Below are positions 1 through 5,084 of a stretch of 5,432 nucleotides of DNA, piece by piece. The DNA comes from Bacteroidetes bacterium QH_10_64_19 (lineage in GTDB: Bacteria > Bacteroidota > Rhodothermia > Rhodothermales > Salinibacteraceae): contig PXSY01000059.1 in assembly GCA_003023125.1 (NCBI GenBank), positions 1 to 5,432 of the forward strand, read 5' to 3'. The notes under the pieces are model-generated. The model ran no database searches. It saw only the letters and a list, made by a program, of their open reading frames with translations, and was not told where the DNA came from. Position numbers and translations under genes: made by a program. How positions within the stretch are numbered: the stretch's first letter is position 1; the number at the start of each line of letters is the position of its first letter.

Positions 1-128
1 AACGCGAGGCTCGACTTGCCGGACCCCGACACGCCGGTGATGACGACGAGCCGGTTGCGGGGAATGTCGAGGTCGATGGCCTGGAGGTTGTTTTCGCGCG
101 CGCCGCGGAGGGTGATGTGCTCGGGCAT
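1..128 (-). CDS. uvrA: UvrA, excinuclease ABC subunit A, N-terminal 42 residues (gene runs off the left edge)
   Basis: UvrA is the ATP-driven damage-recognition subunit of UvrABC nucleotide excision repair in the cytoplasm. The minus strand reads ATG at 128-126 and stays open to the edge. The protein begins [15 protein letters not shown], the typical UvrA opening in which the GARENNL segment precedes the first ATPase site. Walker A follows as GVSGSGKS at residues 32-39 and runs into SLA and a partial Phe codon, matching the family [12 protein letters not shown] pattern. Only the first 42 codons are in the window, so the zinc fingers, signature motifs and second ATPase cannot be seen. The ATG sits where UvrA proteins normally start. 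There is no clear Shine-Dalgarno sequence, as is common in Bacteroidota. The upstream spacer holds tandem heptamers and nested inverted repeats. The family call is close to certain; a UvrA paralogue cannot be excluded from this fragment. Confidence 0.93.
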   Translation of the reverse strand, partial: MPEHITLRGARENNLQAIDLDIPRNRLVVITGVSGSGKSSLA

Positions 129-192
129 CGAGGGGACTGGCCGCTTTCGTGAGGGGGATGCTTGCCGCAGGCGCCCTGCCGGGGTTCGTGTT

Positions 193-213
193 GCGTGAAG
201 CGTGATGCGTGAG
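193..213. repeat. Three tandem heptamers GCGTGA(A/T/G)
   Basis: GCGTGAA, GCGTGAT and GCGTGAG follow each other without spacers. A closely related sequence lies on the other strand at 5085-5117, and the two sites share a 15-base segment with one mismatch. This suggests a dispersed intergenic repeat family rather than a gene-specific site. Confidence 0.6.
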
Positions 214-239
214 GACAGGAACGCTGGTGACTACAGAGA

Positions 240-293
240 AAGTTACACCATCGGGACGGGCGGGCGTTTCCCAGTGGGAAGGGGGGGTAACTT
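240..293. repeat. Nested inverted repeats upstream of uvrA
   Basis: The outer arms AAGTTAC (240-246) and GTAACTT (287-293) are perfect complements. Inside them lies the 13-base palindrome TTCCCAGTGGGAA (268-280), with six-base arms around a central G. The element is 112-165 bases upstream of the uvrA start and could be a regulator site or a structured leader. No function can be assigned from sequence. Confidence 0.4.
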
Positions 294-420
294 CCTGTGA
301 CGAAGATGTTGCGGGGGCGTTGCGGATCACGGCCCGATGCATCCTTGGAAATTACGTCACGGGCCACCTTTCGACCTCGACGACGAGGAATTGAACGAGG
401 AAACCCGCCTTGCCTGATCT

Positions 421-433
421 GCGCGCTCCGCGC
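421..433 (-). terminator. Small GC hairpin after vapC, possible weak terminator
   Basis: GCGCG and CGCGC flank a CTC loop, starting four bases beyond the vapC stop codon. There is no following T-tract, so this is at best a weak or factor-assisted terminator. Confidence 0.25.
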
Positions 434-437
434 CTGT

Positions 438-845
438 TCAGTCCGCCGTCAACCACTGCACGTCTACCTGATCGGACACGGCCTCGAACTCCGGATCGTC
501 CGTCACGACCTCGCCCTCCGTCTTTCGCGCAAGCCCCGCGGCAAAGCAGTCCGCGTAAGCGAGACCGCCGTCCACCTTGAAGCGAGCGGCCGCTCAGGTC
601 AGTTCGCGATCGGCGTCCACCCATTCGATAGGGAGGGTCTCCATGATGGCCTCCACCTCTTCCGCCTTCTCGGTTCCGTAGGCGCACTCGGTGATGTACA
701 GCACCTCGCCCCAGTTGACTGCACAGCCGCAGGGCTTGCACCGATCCGCCGCGGCGTTGGCCAGCAACTGGGCCACCGTGTCCCAGCCATCTTCTTTTTC
801 GAAGTAGGCGAGCAGCGCGTAGCTATCGAGGACGGTCGTGTTCAC
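438..845 (-). pseudogene. vapC: VapC-type PIN-domain ribonuclease toxin interrupted by one in-frame TGA
   Basis: VapC toxins are Mg-dependent PIN ribonucleases held in check by a co-encoded antitoxin. The best start is GTG at 845-843, because AAGGAG lies seven bases upstream and the protein then opens VNTTVLDSYALLAYFE. The frame runs for 83 codons, meets TGA at 594-596, and continues in the same frame for 51 more sense codons to TGA at 438-440. Residues after the stop still match the family: LAYADCFAAGLA, then VVTDDPEF. The PIN acidic residues would be Asp7, Glu47 (NWGEVLY), Asp99 and Asp116/117, so the stop removes the last two sites. The total of 135 codons is normal for VapC. The gene start overlaps the vapB end by 23 bases. 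An 83-residue product would be expected to be inactive. A recent nonsense mutation is likeliest (for example CGA to TGA); sequencing error or readthrough are alternatives. An upstream ATG at 869 exists but lacks a comparable ribosome site. Confidence 0.88.
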
Positions 846-1071
846 GGGCCTTCTCCTTTTGACGTGCATTGAGAAGCGCTTGCGGGGCGTCCCCCTCTCC
901 GGAGAGCACCCCGGCAAACCGCTCGAAGTAGCGGTCGTCGAGAGGACGCACCTCTACGCCGTCGTCGGTCTCGACAGTCACGACCTTGGTGCCCTGGTCG
1001 AACCCGAGCTTACGACGCAGCGGGGCGGGAATGACGATCTGTCCCTCTTGGGTGACGGTCGACGTATGCGT
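823..1071 (-). pseudogene. vapB: AbrB/SpoVT-type VapB antitoxin with no canonical start codon
   Basis: This frame encodes a SpoVT/AbrB swapped-hairpin DNA-binding domain, TSTVTQEGQIVIPAPLRRKL, then a short acidic-to-basic tail (DDRYFERFAGVL and onward) that normally binds the toxin. The order antitoxin then PIN toxin, with a 23-base overlap, is the usual vapBC layout. The frame is closed upstream by TAG (1081-1083) and TAA (1084-1086), and no ATG, GTG or TTG occurs between them and the domain. Family members usually begin Met-x-Thr-x-Thr-Val-Thr, so the expected Met position reads ACG at 1071-1069, followed by HTSTVT. From there the product would be 82 residues. A T-to-C change of ATG would explain this. 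ACG initiation at low level cannot be excluded. The domain call is strong; whether the gene is dead or poorly translated is inference. Confidence 0.82.
853..858 (-). promoter_or_regulatory. Shine-Dalgarno AAGGAG for vapC
   Basis: AAGGAG ends seven bases before the GTG at 845 and lies within the vapB coding frame. It decides the vapC start. It is notable because the other genes in this window have no obvious ribosome-binding site. Confidence 0.6.
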
Positions 1072-1087
1072 GGGGACGGTCTATTAC

Positions 1088-1116
1088 GTGTATTACACAC
1101 GTTCACCGTGATACAC
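1088..1116. promoter_or_regulatory. Paired palindromes, probable vapBC operator
   Basis: The 11-base palindrome GTGTATTACAC (1088-1098) is followed by a related partial palindrome GTGATACAC (1108-1116). Their centres are about 19 bases apart, close to two helical turns. The pair lies directly upstream of the vapB domain. VapB/AbrB-type antitoxins usually repress their own operon through such sites. The sequence repeats are seen; operator function is inferred. Confidence 0.45.
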
Positions 1117-1131
1117 CATTCCCCACGAGTT

Positions 1132-1710
1132 TCAGTTCCTCGACGATTCAACTCTGTCCTGGCAACTCCGACGACGGCAGACCCAAGATCTGCCCTCCTC
1201 AGCACGCGGATTATAGCCAATCATCTCCAGCGCCAGCATCGCCCGCACCGCCGCGCCCTGCTCCTTCAGCGCCTGGGCGTGGACGGCACTGCCCATCTCG
1301 TCCGTGTAGAAGTACGGCGGCTCTTCGAGCGGATAGCTCACGAGGTCGACCGGGCACGGCAGGGTCACTCCGTCGAGCAGCCGCGCGAGCTCGAGGAGTC
1401 CCGCGACCCCGCTGGCGTTGTCGTCGGCGCCGGGATACGGGCCGGCCGTGTCGTGGTGCGCGCCGACGATGATCCGCTCGCCGATCTCGGGCCCGAGGCG
1501 GGCGATGACGTTCCGCACCGTAGTCCCCTCGACTGCGTAGGACTGGTCAGGCAGCCGTTCCGAATGGGGCGTGAGCTGGGCTTCGATGTACTCGGCCACC
1601 GGGGCAAGGCGCTCGGGATGGTCCGCGTCGCGCGGGGTCAAGTCGCCCGCCAGCGTGCGAATATGCGCACAGAGTCGGTCCGGGTCGGCGGCCGTCGAGG
1701 ACGAGGACAC
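1132..1710 (-). pseudogene. M28-family zinc aminopeptidase, C-terminal third missing
   Basis: M28 peptidases are di-zinc aminopeptidases. The start is GTG at 1710-1708, the first start after an in-frame TAG; no Shine-Dalgarno is seen. The helical N-terminus (residues 12-46, LCAHIRTLAGDL) leads to the core. Visible metal-site residues are His85 and Asp87 in VGAHHDT, Asp96 in GADDNASG, Glu129 (catalytic base) and Glu130 in PLEEPPYF, and Glu162 in ALEMIGY. Family likeness then stops at about residue 170, and the last 20 or so residues (GRSWVCRRRSCQD and onward) do not resemble M28. The final zinc-binding His and the last strands, usually more than 100 residues, are absent. The frame ends at 1132, just before the vapBC operator, so the 3' part was probably lost by deletion or replacement at about 1190-1210. 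No signal peptide is seen at this start. The product is very probably inactive. Confidence 0.85.
1176..1194 (-). repeat. Eight-pair stem-loop at the broken end of the M28 gene
   Basis: The minus strand reads GGCAGATCTTGGGTCTGCC, which folds as eight pairs (one of them T-G) around a three-base loop. It sits where likeness to M28 ends. No T-tract follows. It could be a terminator remnant or a mark of the rearrangement. Confidence 0.4.
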
Positions 1711-1742
1711 GGGGGGAGGCGTATCCTATCGGCAATCACTTT

Positions 1743-1761
1743 CGCACAGCGGCTCTGTGCG
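1743..1761. promoter_or_regulatory. Perfect inverted repeat upstream of the M28 gene
   Basis: CGCACAG (1743-1749) and CTGTGCG (1755-1761) are perfect complements separated by CGGCT. The element lies 33 bases upstream of the GTG start of the M28 gene. It could be an operator overlapping the promoter or a leader hairpin. Confidence 0.35.
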
Positions 1762-1887
1762 TCACAGGGAAAGTAGCGGTCAGGCGCCTCCATTGATAAG
1801 CGCAACAGATTCTCGGTCCCCTCTCCTCCCGTTTCCTACAATTCCCGCCCAGTACACGGCGGCAATGCGTGCGTGCATGTTCGCTCC

Positions 1888-1911
1888 CCGTTCCGTCCGG
1901 AATCGGAACGG
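1888..1911. repeat. Perfect eight-pair inverted repeat in the spacer
   Basis: CCGTTCCG (1888-1895) and CGGAACGG (1904-1911) are exact complements around an eight-base loop. It lies about 120 bases past the CBS stop and about 180 bases before the M28 start. There is no T-run beside it. It may be a terminator without a U-tract or a protein-binding site. Confidence 0.4.
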
Positions 1912-2018
1912 TGCACTGAGCGTCTCGGGCTCTTCCCCCCGGACTCAGACCAGCGTTGGGGGGCTCGCAGTTGGCCCGAGCAGTTCTCCGGCCTCCCCCG
2001 CGGTGACGAGTCCCCCGT

Positions 2019-2045
2019 GTATCGGTCCGGGATCAGACCGGATAC
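2019..2045 (-). terminator. Hairpin spanning the CBS gene stop codon, possible terminator
   Basis: GTATCGGTC (2019-2027) pairs with GACCGGATAC (2036-2045) with one bulged base, around an eight-base loop that contains the TGA stop. An alternative stem ACCGG/CCGGT (2037-2053) uses the same bases, so the two are mutually exclusive. No U-tract follows, so intrinsic termination is only possible. Confidence 0.35.
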
Positions 2046-2515
2046 GAACCGGTGACGTACCTGCGGAGCCGACTGGTCTCTGCCTGAGCCGTCTCCACAA
2101 TCTCCTTCACGCCGTCTCCGATGGAGACGATGCCAACCAGGTCGTCCTCCTCATCAACGACCGGGAGGTGGCGACATCGGAGCTCCGTCATGAGGTGTAG
2201 GCACTCCGCCAGTGGCTTCTCGGGGCTAACCGTCGCCACGTCGCTCGTCATCACCTCGCGGACCTCCGTCTCATCCGAAGAGCGGCCTTTCAGGGCGATG
2301 TTGCGCATGTAGTCCCGCTCGGTAAAGATGCCGGCGATGGCGTCCCCCTCCATCACCACGATGGAGCCGACGTCGCGGTCGACCATGCGGTCGATGCACT
2401 CGTAGACCGTGGCGGTAGGGGTCGTCGTGAGGGCGCCGCCCTTCCCCGTCAGAGTGGATTTGGACTGAACGATGTCTTTAACGCGTGTGTCTAGAGGACC
2501 ATCTCGCGTGTCCAT
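2033..2515 (-). CDS. Two-CBS-domain protein, probable adenine-nucleotide-sensing regulator
   Basis: This 160-residue cytoplasmic protein consists almost entirely of a pair of CBS domains (a Bateman module), about residues 13-72 and 86-144. The first ends in AGIFTERDYMRNI (61-73), the second in VGIVSIGDGVKEI (127-139). The ERD and SIGD signatures are the positions that contact ribose and phosphate in AMP/ATP-binding CBS pairs. The link VREVMTSDVATVSPEKPL is typical of stand-alone bacterial CBS proteins, as is the end RRYVTGSY. Length matches the stand-alone family (about 140-160 residues). ATG at 2515 is the first start; the first 12 residues are an extra charged tail. Such proteins usually bind AMP, ATP or related ligands and act on an unknown partner, so a specific role cannot be given. 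The gene appears intact and stands alone, with large spacers on both sides. Confidence 0.92.
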   Translation of the reverse strand: MDTRDGPLDTRVKDIVQSKSTLTGKGGALTTTPTATVYECIDRMVDRDVGSIVVMEGDAIAGIFTERDYMRNIALKGRSSDETEVREVMTSDVATVSPEKPLAECLHLMTELRCRHLPVVDEEDDLVGIVSIGDGVKEIVETAQAETSRLRRYVTGSYPV

Positions 2516-2559
2516 TGTACTGGTAGAACATGGAGCAATCCATTGAGGAGACCGATACG

Positions 2560-2570
2560 TTCTTGAAGAA
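2560..2570. promoter_or_regulatory. Palindrome TTCTTGAAGAA upstream of the CBS gene
   Basis: The five-base arms TTCTT and AAGAA are perfect complements around one G, inside an AT-rich stretch 45-55 bases before the CBS ATG. The position suits an operator, but nothing identifies the regulator. Confidence 0.25.
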
Positions 2571-2673
2571 TTAACATATTTGGGTCCTAACGTACTTACA
2601 ACTCAGACCTCCCCTAACTGCAGTTCTAAGCGGGTTGAGGCCCGTTCGTTTTCATCATATTCACATTCTGTAG

Positions 2674-2814
2674 CATCTATTCCATGGCGCGGTCATCCCC
2701 GTTGGCTGTTTGGCCTACGTCTCCGTGCCGCTTCGCAGCACCCCCGACCCGCTCCTCAACATCGACGACCCGGAAACGCCCGAGGCACCGGTGCCCCCCC
2801 TGAACTGCGTGTGA
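2674..2814 (+). pseudogene. Possible remnant of an unidentified protein-coding gene
   Basis: After a TAG at 2671-2673 this plus-strand frame is open for 46 codons to TGA at 2812-2814. It has no ATG; only a GTG or TTG inside it could start. Its codons from 2701 on end almost always in G or C and the peptide has a natural composition (AYVSVPLRSTPDPLLNIDD, then PETPEAPVPPL). That is unlike the Ser/Arg/Pro-rich shadows around it. I do not recognise the family. It is the only plus-strand coding candidate in the window. It may be chance. Confidence 0.25.
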
Positions 2815-2881
2815 TACGGTTCGGCGCTTTTCTTCTCGGGCCGCACCTTCAGACGATACCGGACGCGTCTTCCGTCGTGGC

Positions 2882-2895
2882 AGGAGGCGCCTCCT
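2882..2895. repeat. 14-base perfect palindrome AGGAGGCGCCTCCT
   Basis: The sequence equals its own reverse complement with no spacer. It lies in the gene-poor interval and is not tied to a start or stop codon I trust. A regulator or recombination site is possible; function unknown. Confidence 0.45.
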
Positions 2896-2934
2896 CTAAT
2901 GCCGCCACTCGCCGGATCCAAAGCACTGGCGGAT

Positions 2935-3117
2935 CTACGAGCCCCCCGAGTCCGGCCGGTCTTTTCTCCGACGGGCATCGGGGTGGGCACACGTGCCTGC
3001 GGGTCGGTGCGGCAGAGAGTACCTCTGCCGGATGCGTTCGCCCAGCCGGTCGATGAGACGCTCCGTACTCCGGGTGGAACGGAGAACCGGAACGCGGATG
3101 ACCTCTTCCCCCTCCAC
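2935..3117 (-). CDS. Doubtful 60-residue basic ORF, unrecognised
   Basis: This frame starts at GTG (3117) and encodes MEGEEVIRVPVLRSTRSTER, then a helix-like LIDRLGERIRQR, then an Arg/Pro/His-rich tail ending GGS. The first 35 residues look amphipathic and plausible; the remainder looks like noncoding shadow. The frame is also open further upstream into the yccF region with no better start. No family is recognised and no ribosome site is present. It may be a remnant of a gene lost with the first half of yccF, or chance. Confidence 0.18.
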   Translation of the reverse strand: MEGEEVIRVPVLRSTRSTERLIDRLGERIRQRYSLPHRPAGTCAHPDARRRKDRPDSGGS

Positions 3118-3158
3118 TCGACCGTCCGGCGGGAAGACCGTCGTCCGGGCCGCCGCGC

Positions 3159-3521
3159 TTAGCGTCGTTCTCGTCGGGCAGCCTCCGCCACCTCCTCGCG
3201 CACCACAGTCCGGCCGATGGGCGAGAGCGTCAGGCCCGCGAGCTTAACGTGCTGGATGCCGAATGGGATGCCGATGATCGTCACGAACAGAAGCAGCGCC
3301 GTGGCGAGGTGGCCCAGCGCGAGCCACCAGCCGCACAGCACGAACCAGAGCACATTGCCCAGCGTGCCGAGCGGGCTCGTGCCGATGTCCCCCTGCTCCG
3401 TGAACACGTCGCGCCACACCGCCTCGCGGCCGAACGGGAGAAACGTAAATGTGCCAATCTCGAAGCAGGAGCGTCCCTTCTCACCGGGTCCTGCAATGGA
3501 TCTTAAAACGCTACGGCTCAA
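3159..3521 (-). pseudogene. YccF-family inner-membrane protein lacking its first half
   Basis: YccF proteins (DUF307) are small inner-membrane proteins of unknown role built from two copies of a segment ending in TIIGIPFG plus a following helix. The second copy is intact: LGTLGNVLWFVLCGWWLALG, then TIIGIPFGIQHVKLAGL, then SPIGRTVV and a charged tail. The first copy survives only from its end, CFEIGTFTFLPFGREAVW, which begins at about 3467. The expected upstream membrane helix and its own IIGIPFG, about 40 residues, are replaced by unrelated sequence (SIAGPGEKGRS). The frame has no ATG or GTG near the junction; the nearest possible start is TTG at 3521, which overlaps the DUF123 stop and would give 120 residues with one intact repeat. 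It follows the DUF123 gene directly, so the deletion has placed it there or it was the third gene of an operon. I favour a 5'-truncated pseudogene. Confidence 0.8.
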
Positions 3522-3960
3522 GGCGTGACACCGTCTCGTGACCAGGATATTGTTCGTAGAGGCGCGTCCGGAAGGCGGAGAGCGATGGGGCAGATTCAGT
3601 ACGAACGAGGTGGGCCGGACAGTTACAGTCCGACGCGCCAAAGTCCGCACGCGGCACCGTGGCAGTGGGCAGCGATCGGACGATCGAGGCCCAGGCGCAC
3701 TCGCGGTGCCCAGTGTCGTACGTGTACCAGACCGCGTCGGGCGTCGTGACGGCGCGCAGGTAGTCGACGTGCCAGTGGCGCGCGCCGTCGCCCCGAACGT
3801 GGCGCCGTACGCGGGCCCGGACCCCACCGGGGCCGAAGGCGCTCCCGACGTAAACGTACACGCCGGAACGGACGGTCATGGCCCCGAGAGCCCCGACCTC
3901 GATCTCCTGTTGCTTTTCGCCACGGAGCAGAAGTGCATAGGTGCCGGGCGCGTCGGTCAT
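3511..3960 (-). CDS. DUF123-family, GIY-YIG-like nuclease-fold protein
   Basis: The 149-residue product fits the DUF123 family, described as a GIY-YIG-like fold and sometimes found fused to endonuclease III. Its exact activity is not established. Visible motifs in order: GTYALLL (6-12, the GIY position), YVYVGSAFG (35-43, the YIG position), Arg48 and Arg50, then RRHVRG (52-57). After these come RHWHVDYLRA (61-70), RECAWA (86-91) and FGASDCNCPAHL (107-118), the Cys/His-rich end motif characteristic of the family. Length is normal and no conserved block is missing. The ATG at 3960-3958 overlaps the TGA of the upstream propeller gene as ATGA, so its translation is probably coupled. No separate promoter is evident. 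The protein is predicted cytosolic, whereas the coupled upstream product is exported, so a shared pathway is not obvious. Confidence 0.88.
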   Translation of the reverse strand: MTDAPGTYALLLRGEKQQEIEVGALGAMTVRSGVYVYVGSAFGPGGVRARVRRHVRGDGARHWHVDYLRAVTTPDAVWYTYDTGHRECAWASIVRSLPTATVPRADFGASDCNCPAHLVRTESAPSLSAFRTRLYEQYPGHETVSRLEP

Positions 3961-5024
3961 CGAGCCGAGGTGGTCGTCTCTTCCGTCTTCCAGAACGCGA
4001 TGCCCCCCGCCTGCGGTCCCACCTCGACCAACGCGACGCGCTCGTTCGACCGGAGATCGAACACGTCCACCGCCCCCGGCTCACCGCCCACGCCCTCCGC
4101 CGAGACGAAGGCGTAGCGGCTGTCCGGCGAGATCACGACGCCGTGCGTCACGGGACGACTGTTGGAGAGACGGGCCTCTTCTTCGCCCGACTCCAGGTTC
4201 CAAATGCCCGTCTCGCCGGTGCCTTTGTAAGAGACGACGAGGGTCGAGCCGTCCGGCGACACTTCCAGGTTGTAGGGCTTCGTGCCCTCCCCCGTCTCGA
4301 AGCGGCGCGTGATCCGCCAGTTCTCGCGGTGCACCTCCACGACCTCATCGCCGCCGTTGTGGGGGACGTAGACGAAGGGATCCGACGGATGCGGATCGGC
4401 CCAGGTGGGCTTCGGCGTGCCGTCGCCCGTTTTGAGCGATCGGGTGACCTCGCCCTCGACGGCGTCGATCTCATAGAGGTGCCCGTCCATCATGCCGACC
4501 GAGTAGTGCGTGCGCCCGTCCGGCGCGAAGCGAGAGCCGTGCGGCATAATGCCCGTCTCGATTTTGTCCACCTCCGTCATCACCGCCGGGTCGACGACCG
4601 ACACGGTGCTCGGCTCCATGGGGCCGTGCAGGTTGAAGTTCACGACGTAGAGCAGACCGGTGGCCTCGGAGATCGCCATCGTGGCCGGAAACATGCCCAC
4701 GTGGGCCGTGTCCACCTTCGCGTTCGTGCCGGTCTCGTACTTGGCCACGCGGCCGTAGGGCTTGCCGTGGGCGATGGACACGAACCAGTGGTCCCCATCC
4801 GGCGCCACGGTCATGCCGTGGGCCCCTTCCGTCTCCGGCGCGATGTAGCCGACGCGGACGGTCTCCTCGACGGTCGCTGCTTCGCTCTCCGCGTTGAACC
4901 GCACCAGGGCCACCTCGTCGGCCGACTCGGACGCGACGTAGGCGTAGTAGTGTTGGGCAATGGTCGGCGATGCTGCCAGACCAAAAAGGAAGAAGGCAAG
5001 GAGCAGCGTCCGGAGCATTCGCAT
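3957..5024 (-). CDS. Secreted seven-bladed YVTN/YncE-like beta-propeller protein
   Basis: The product is a 355-residue exported beta-propeller. ATG at 5024 was chosen because it gives a signal peptide at once: MRMLRTLLLAFFLFGLAASP, then TIA and likely cleavage before Gln24. An ATG at 5099 would put 25 hydrophilic residues first, and the ATG at 5018 is also possible. Seven repeats follow, each with a strand such as YYAYV, DHWFV, LLYVV, THYSV, FVYVP, TLVVS or YAFVS. Most are preceded by a turn of the VAPDG, FAPDG, VSPDG or ISPDS kind. This is the pattern of YVTN/cytochrome-D1-like propellers. No haem motif, lipobox or C-terminal sorting domain is seen; the end TEETTTSAR looks like a free tail. 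It is rich in Asp and Glu, as in halophile exported proteins. It lies 78 bases after an LVIVD propeller gene and is coupled to DUF123. Ligand and role are unknown. Confidence 0.88.
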   Translation of the reverse strand: MRMLRTLLLAFFLFGLAASPTIAQHYYAYVASESADEVALVRFNAESEAATVEETVRVGYIAPETEGAHGMTVAPDGDHWFVSIAHGKPYGRVAKYETGTNAKVDTAHVGMFPATMAISEATGLLYVVNFNLHGPMEPSTVSVVDPAVMTEVDKIETGIMPHGSRFAPDGRTHYSVGMMDGHLYEIDAVEGEVTRSLKTGDGTPKPTWADPHPSDPFVYVPHNGGDEVVEVHRENWRITRRFETGEGTKPYNLEVSPDGSTLVVSYKGTGETGIWNLESGEEEARLSNSRPVTHGVVISPDSRYAFVSAEGVGGEPGAVDVFDLRSNERVALVEVGPQAGGIAFWKTEETTTSAR

Positions 5025-5084
5025 GGCGTAATTCGCGTTAAGGGTTGGAATGTTGTAGGTTGGCGGGTGGAGTCCGTCCATCCG

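Larger units (their letters stand above)
129..437. other. Spacer between the damaged vapC and uvrA, no gene seen
   Basis: This 309-bp stretch has no reading frame that resembles a protein on either strand; the open frames here are short and of poor composition. It holds three tandem GCGTGAN heptamers (193-213), a nested inverted repeat (240-293) and a small GC hairpin just past the vapC stop (421-433). Because uvrA is read leftward from 128, its promoter should lie here. I could not identify convincing Bacteroidota -33/-7 elements. Confidence 0.6.
1711..2032. other. Gene-free spacer between the CBS gene and the M28 gene
   Basis: Neither strand has a convincing protein frame in these 322 bases. 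The open frame on the plus strand here has low-complexity, Ser/Arg/Pro-rich content typical of an antisense shadow. Two clean inverted repeats occur, at 1743-1761 and 1888-1911, and the stop-codon hairpin of the CBS gene reaches in at 2019. The M28 promoter should lie here but I could not place it. Confidence 0.55.
2516..3158. other. Long gene-poor interval upstream of the CBS gene
   Basis: No intact gene is convincing in these 643 bases. The part next to the CBS start (about 2516-2685) is AT-richer and should carry the CBS promoter; it includes the palindrome TTCTTGAAGAA (2560-2570). Beyond it lie a coding-like remnant (2674-2814), a 14-base perfect palindrome (2882-2895) and a doubtful small minus-strand ORF (2935-3117). 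With the truncated yccF next door, this looks like a site of deletion and decay. Confidence 0.5.

Noticed and set aside
594..596. TGA in vapC read as selenocysteine, or a frameshift at this point
   Set aside because: The frame is identical on both sides, so no shift is needed. PIN toxins have no Cys or Sec requirement there and no SECIS-like element was identified.
352..741. 129-residue Gly/Arg-rich minus-strand ORF
   Set aside because: It is an out-of-frame reading of vapC; the PIN motifs lie in the neighbouring frame.
838..1776. 312-residue plus-strand ORF
   Set aside because: It is antisense to vapC, vapB and the M28 gene, all of which have recognisable motifs; its Arg/His/Val-rich content is typical of a shadow in GC-rich DNA.
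3522..3827. Upstream extension of the yccF frame to a 222-residue protein
   Set aside because: The extra residues are Arg/Ser/Thr/Pro-rich and overlap the DUF123 gene, which has clear family motifs in another frame on the same strand.
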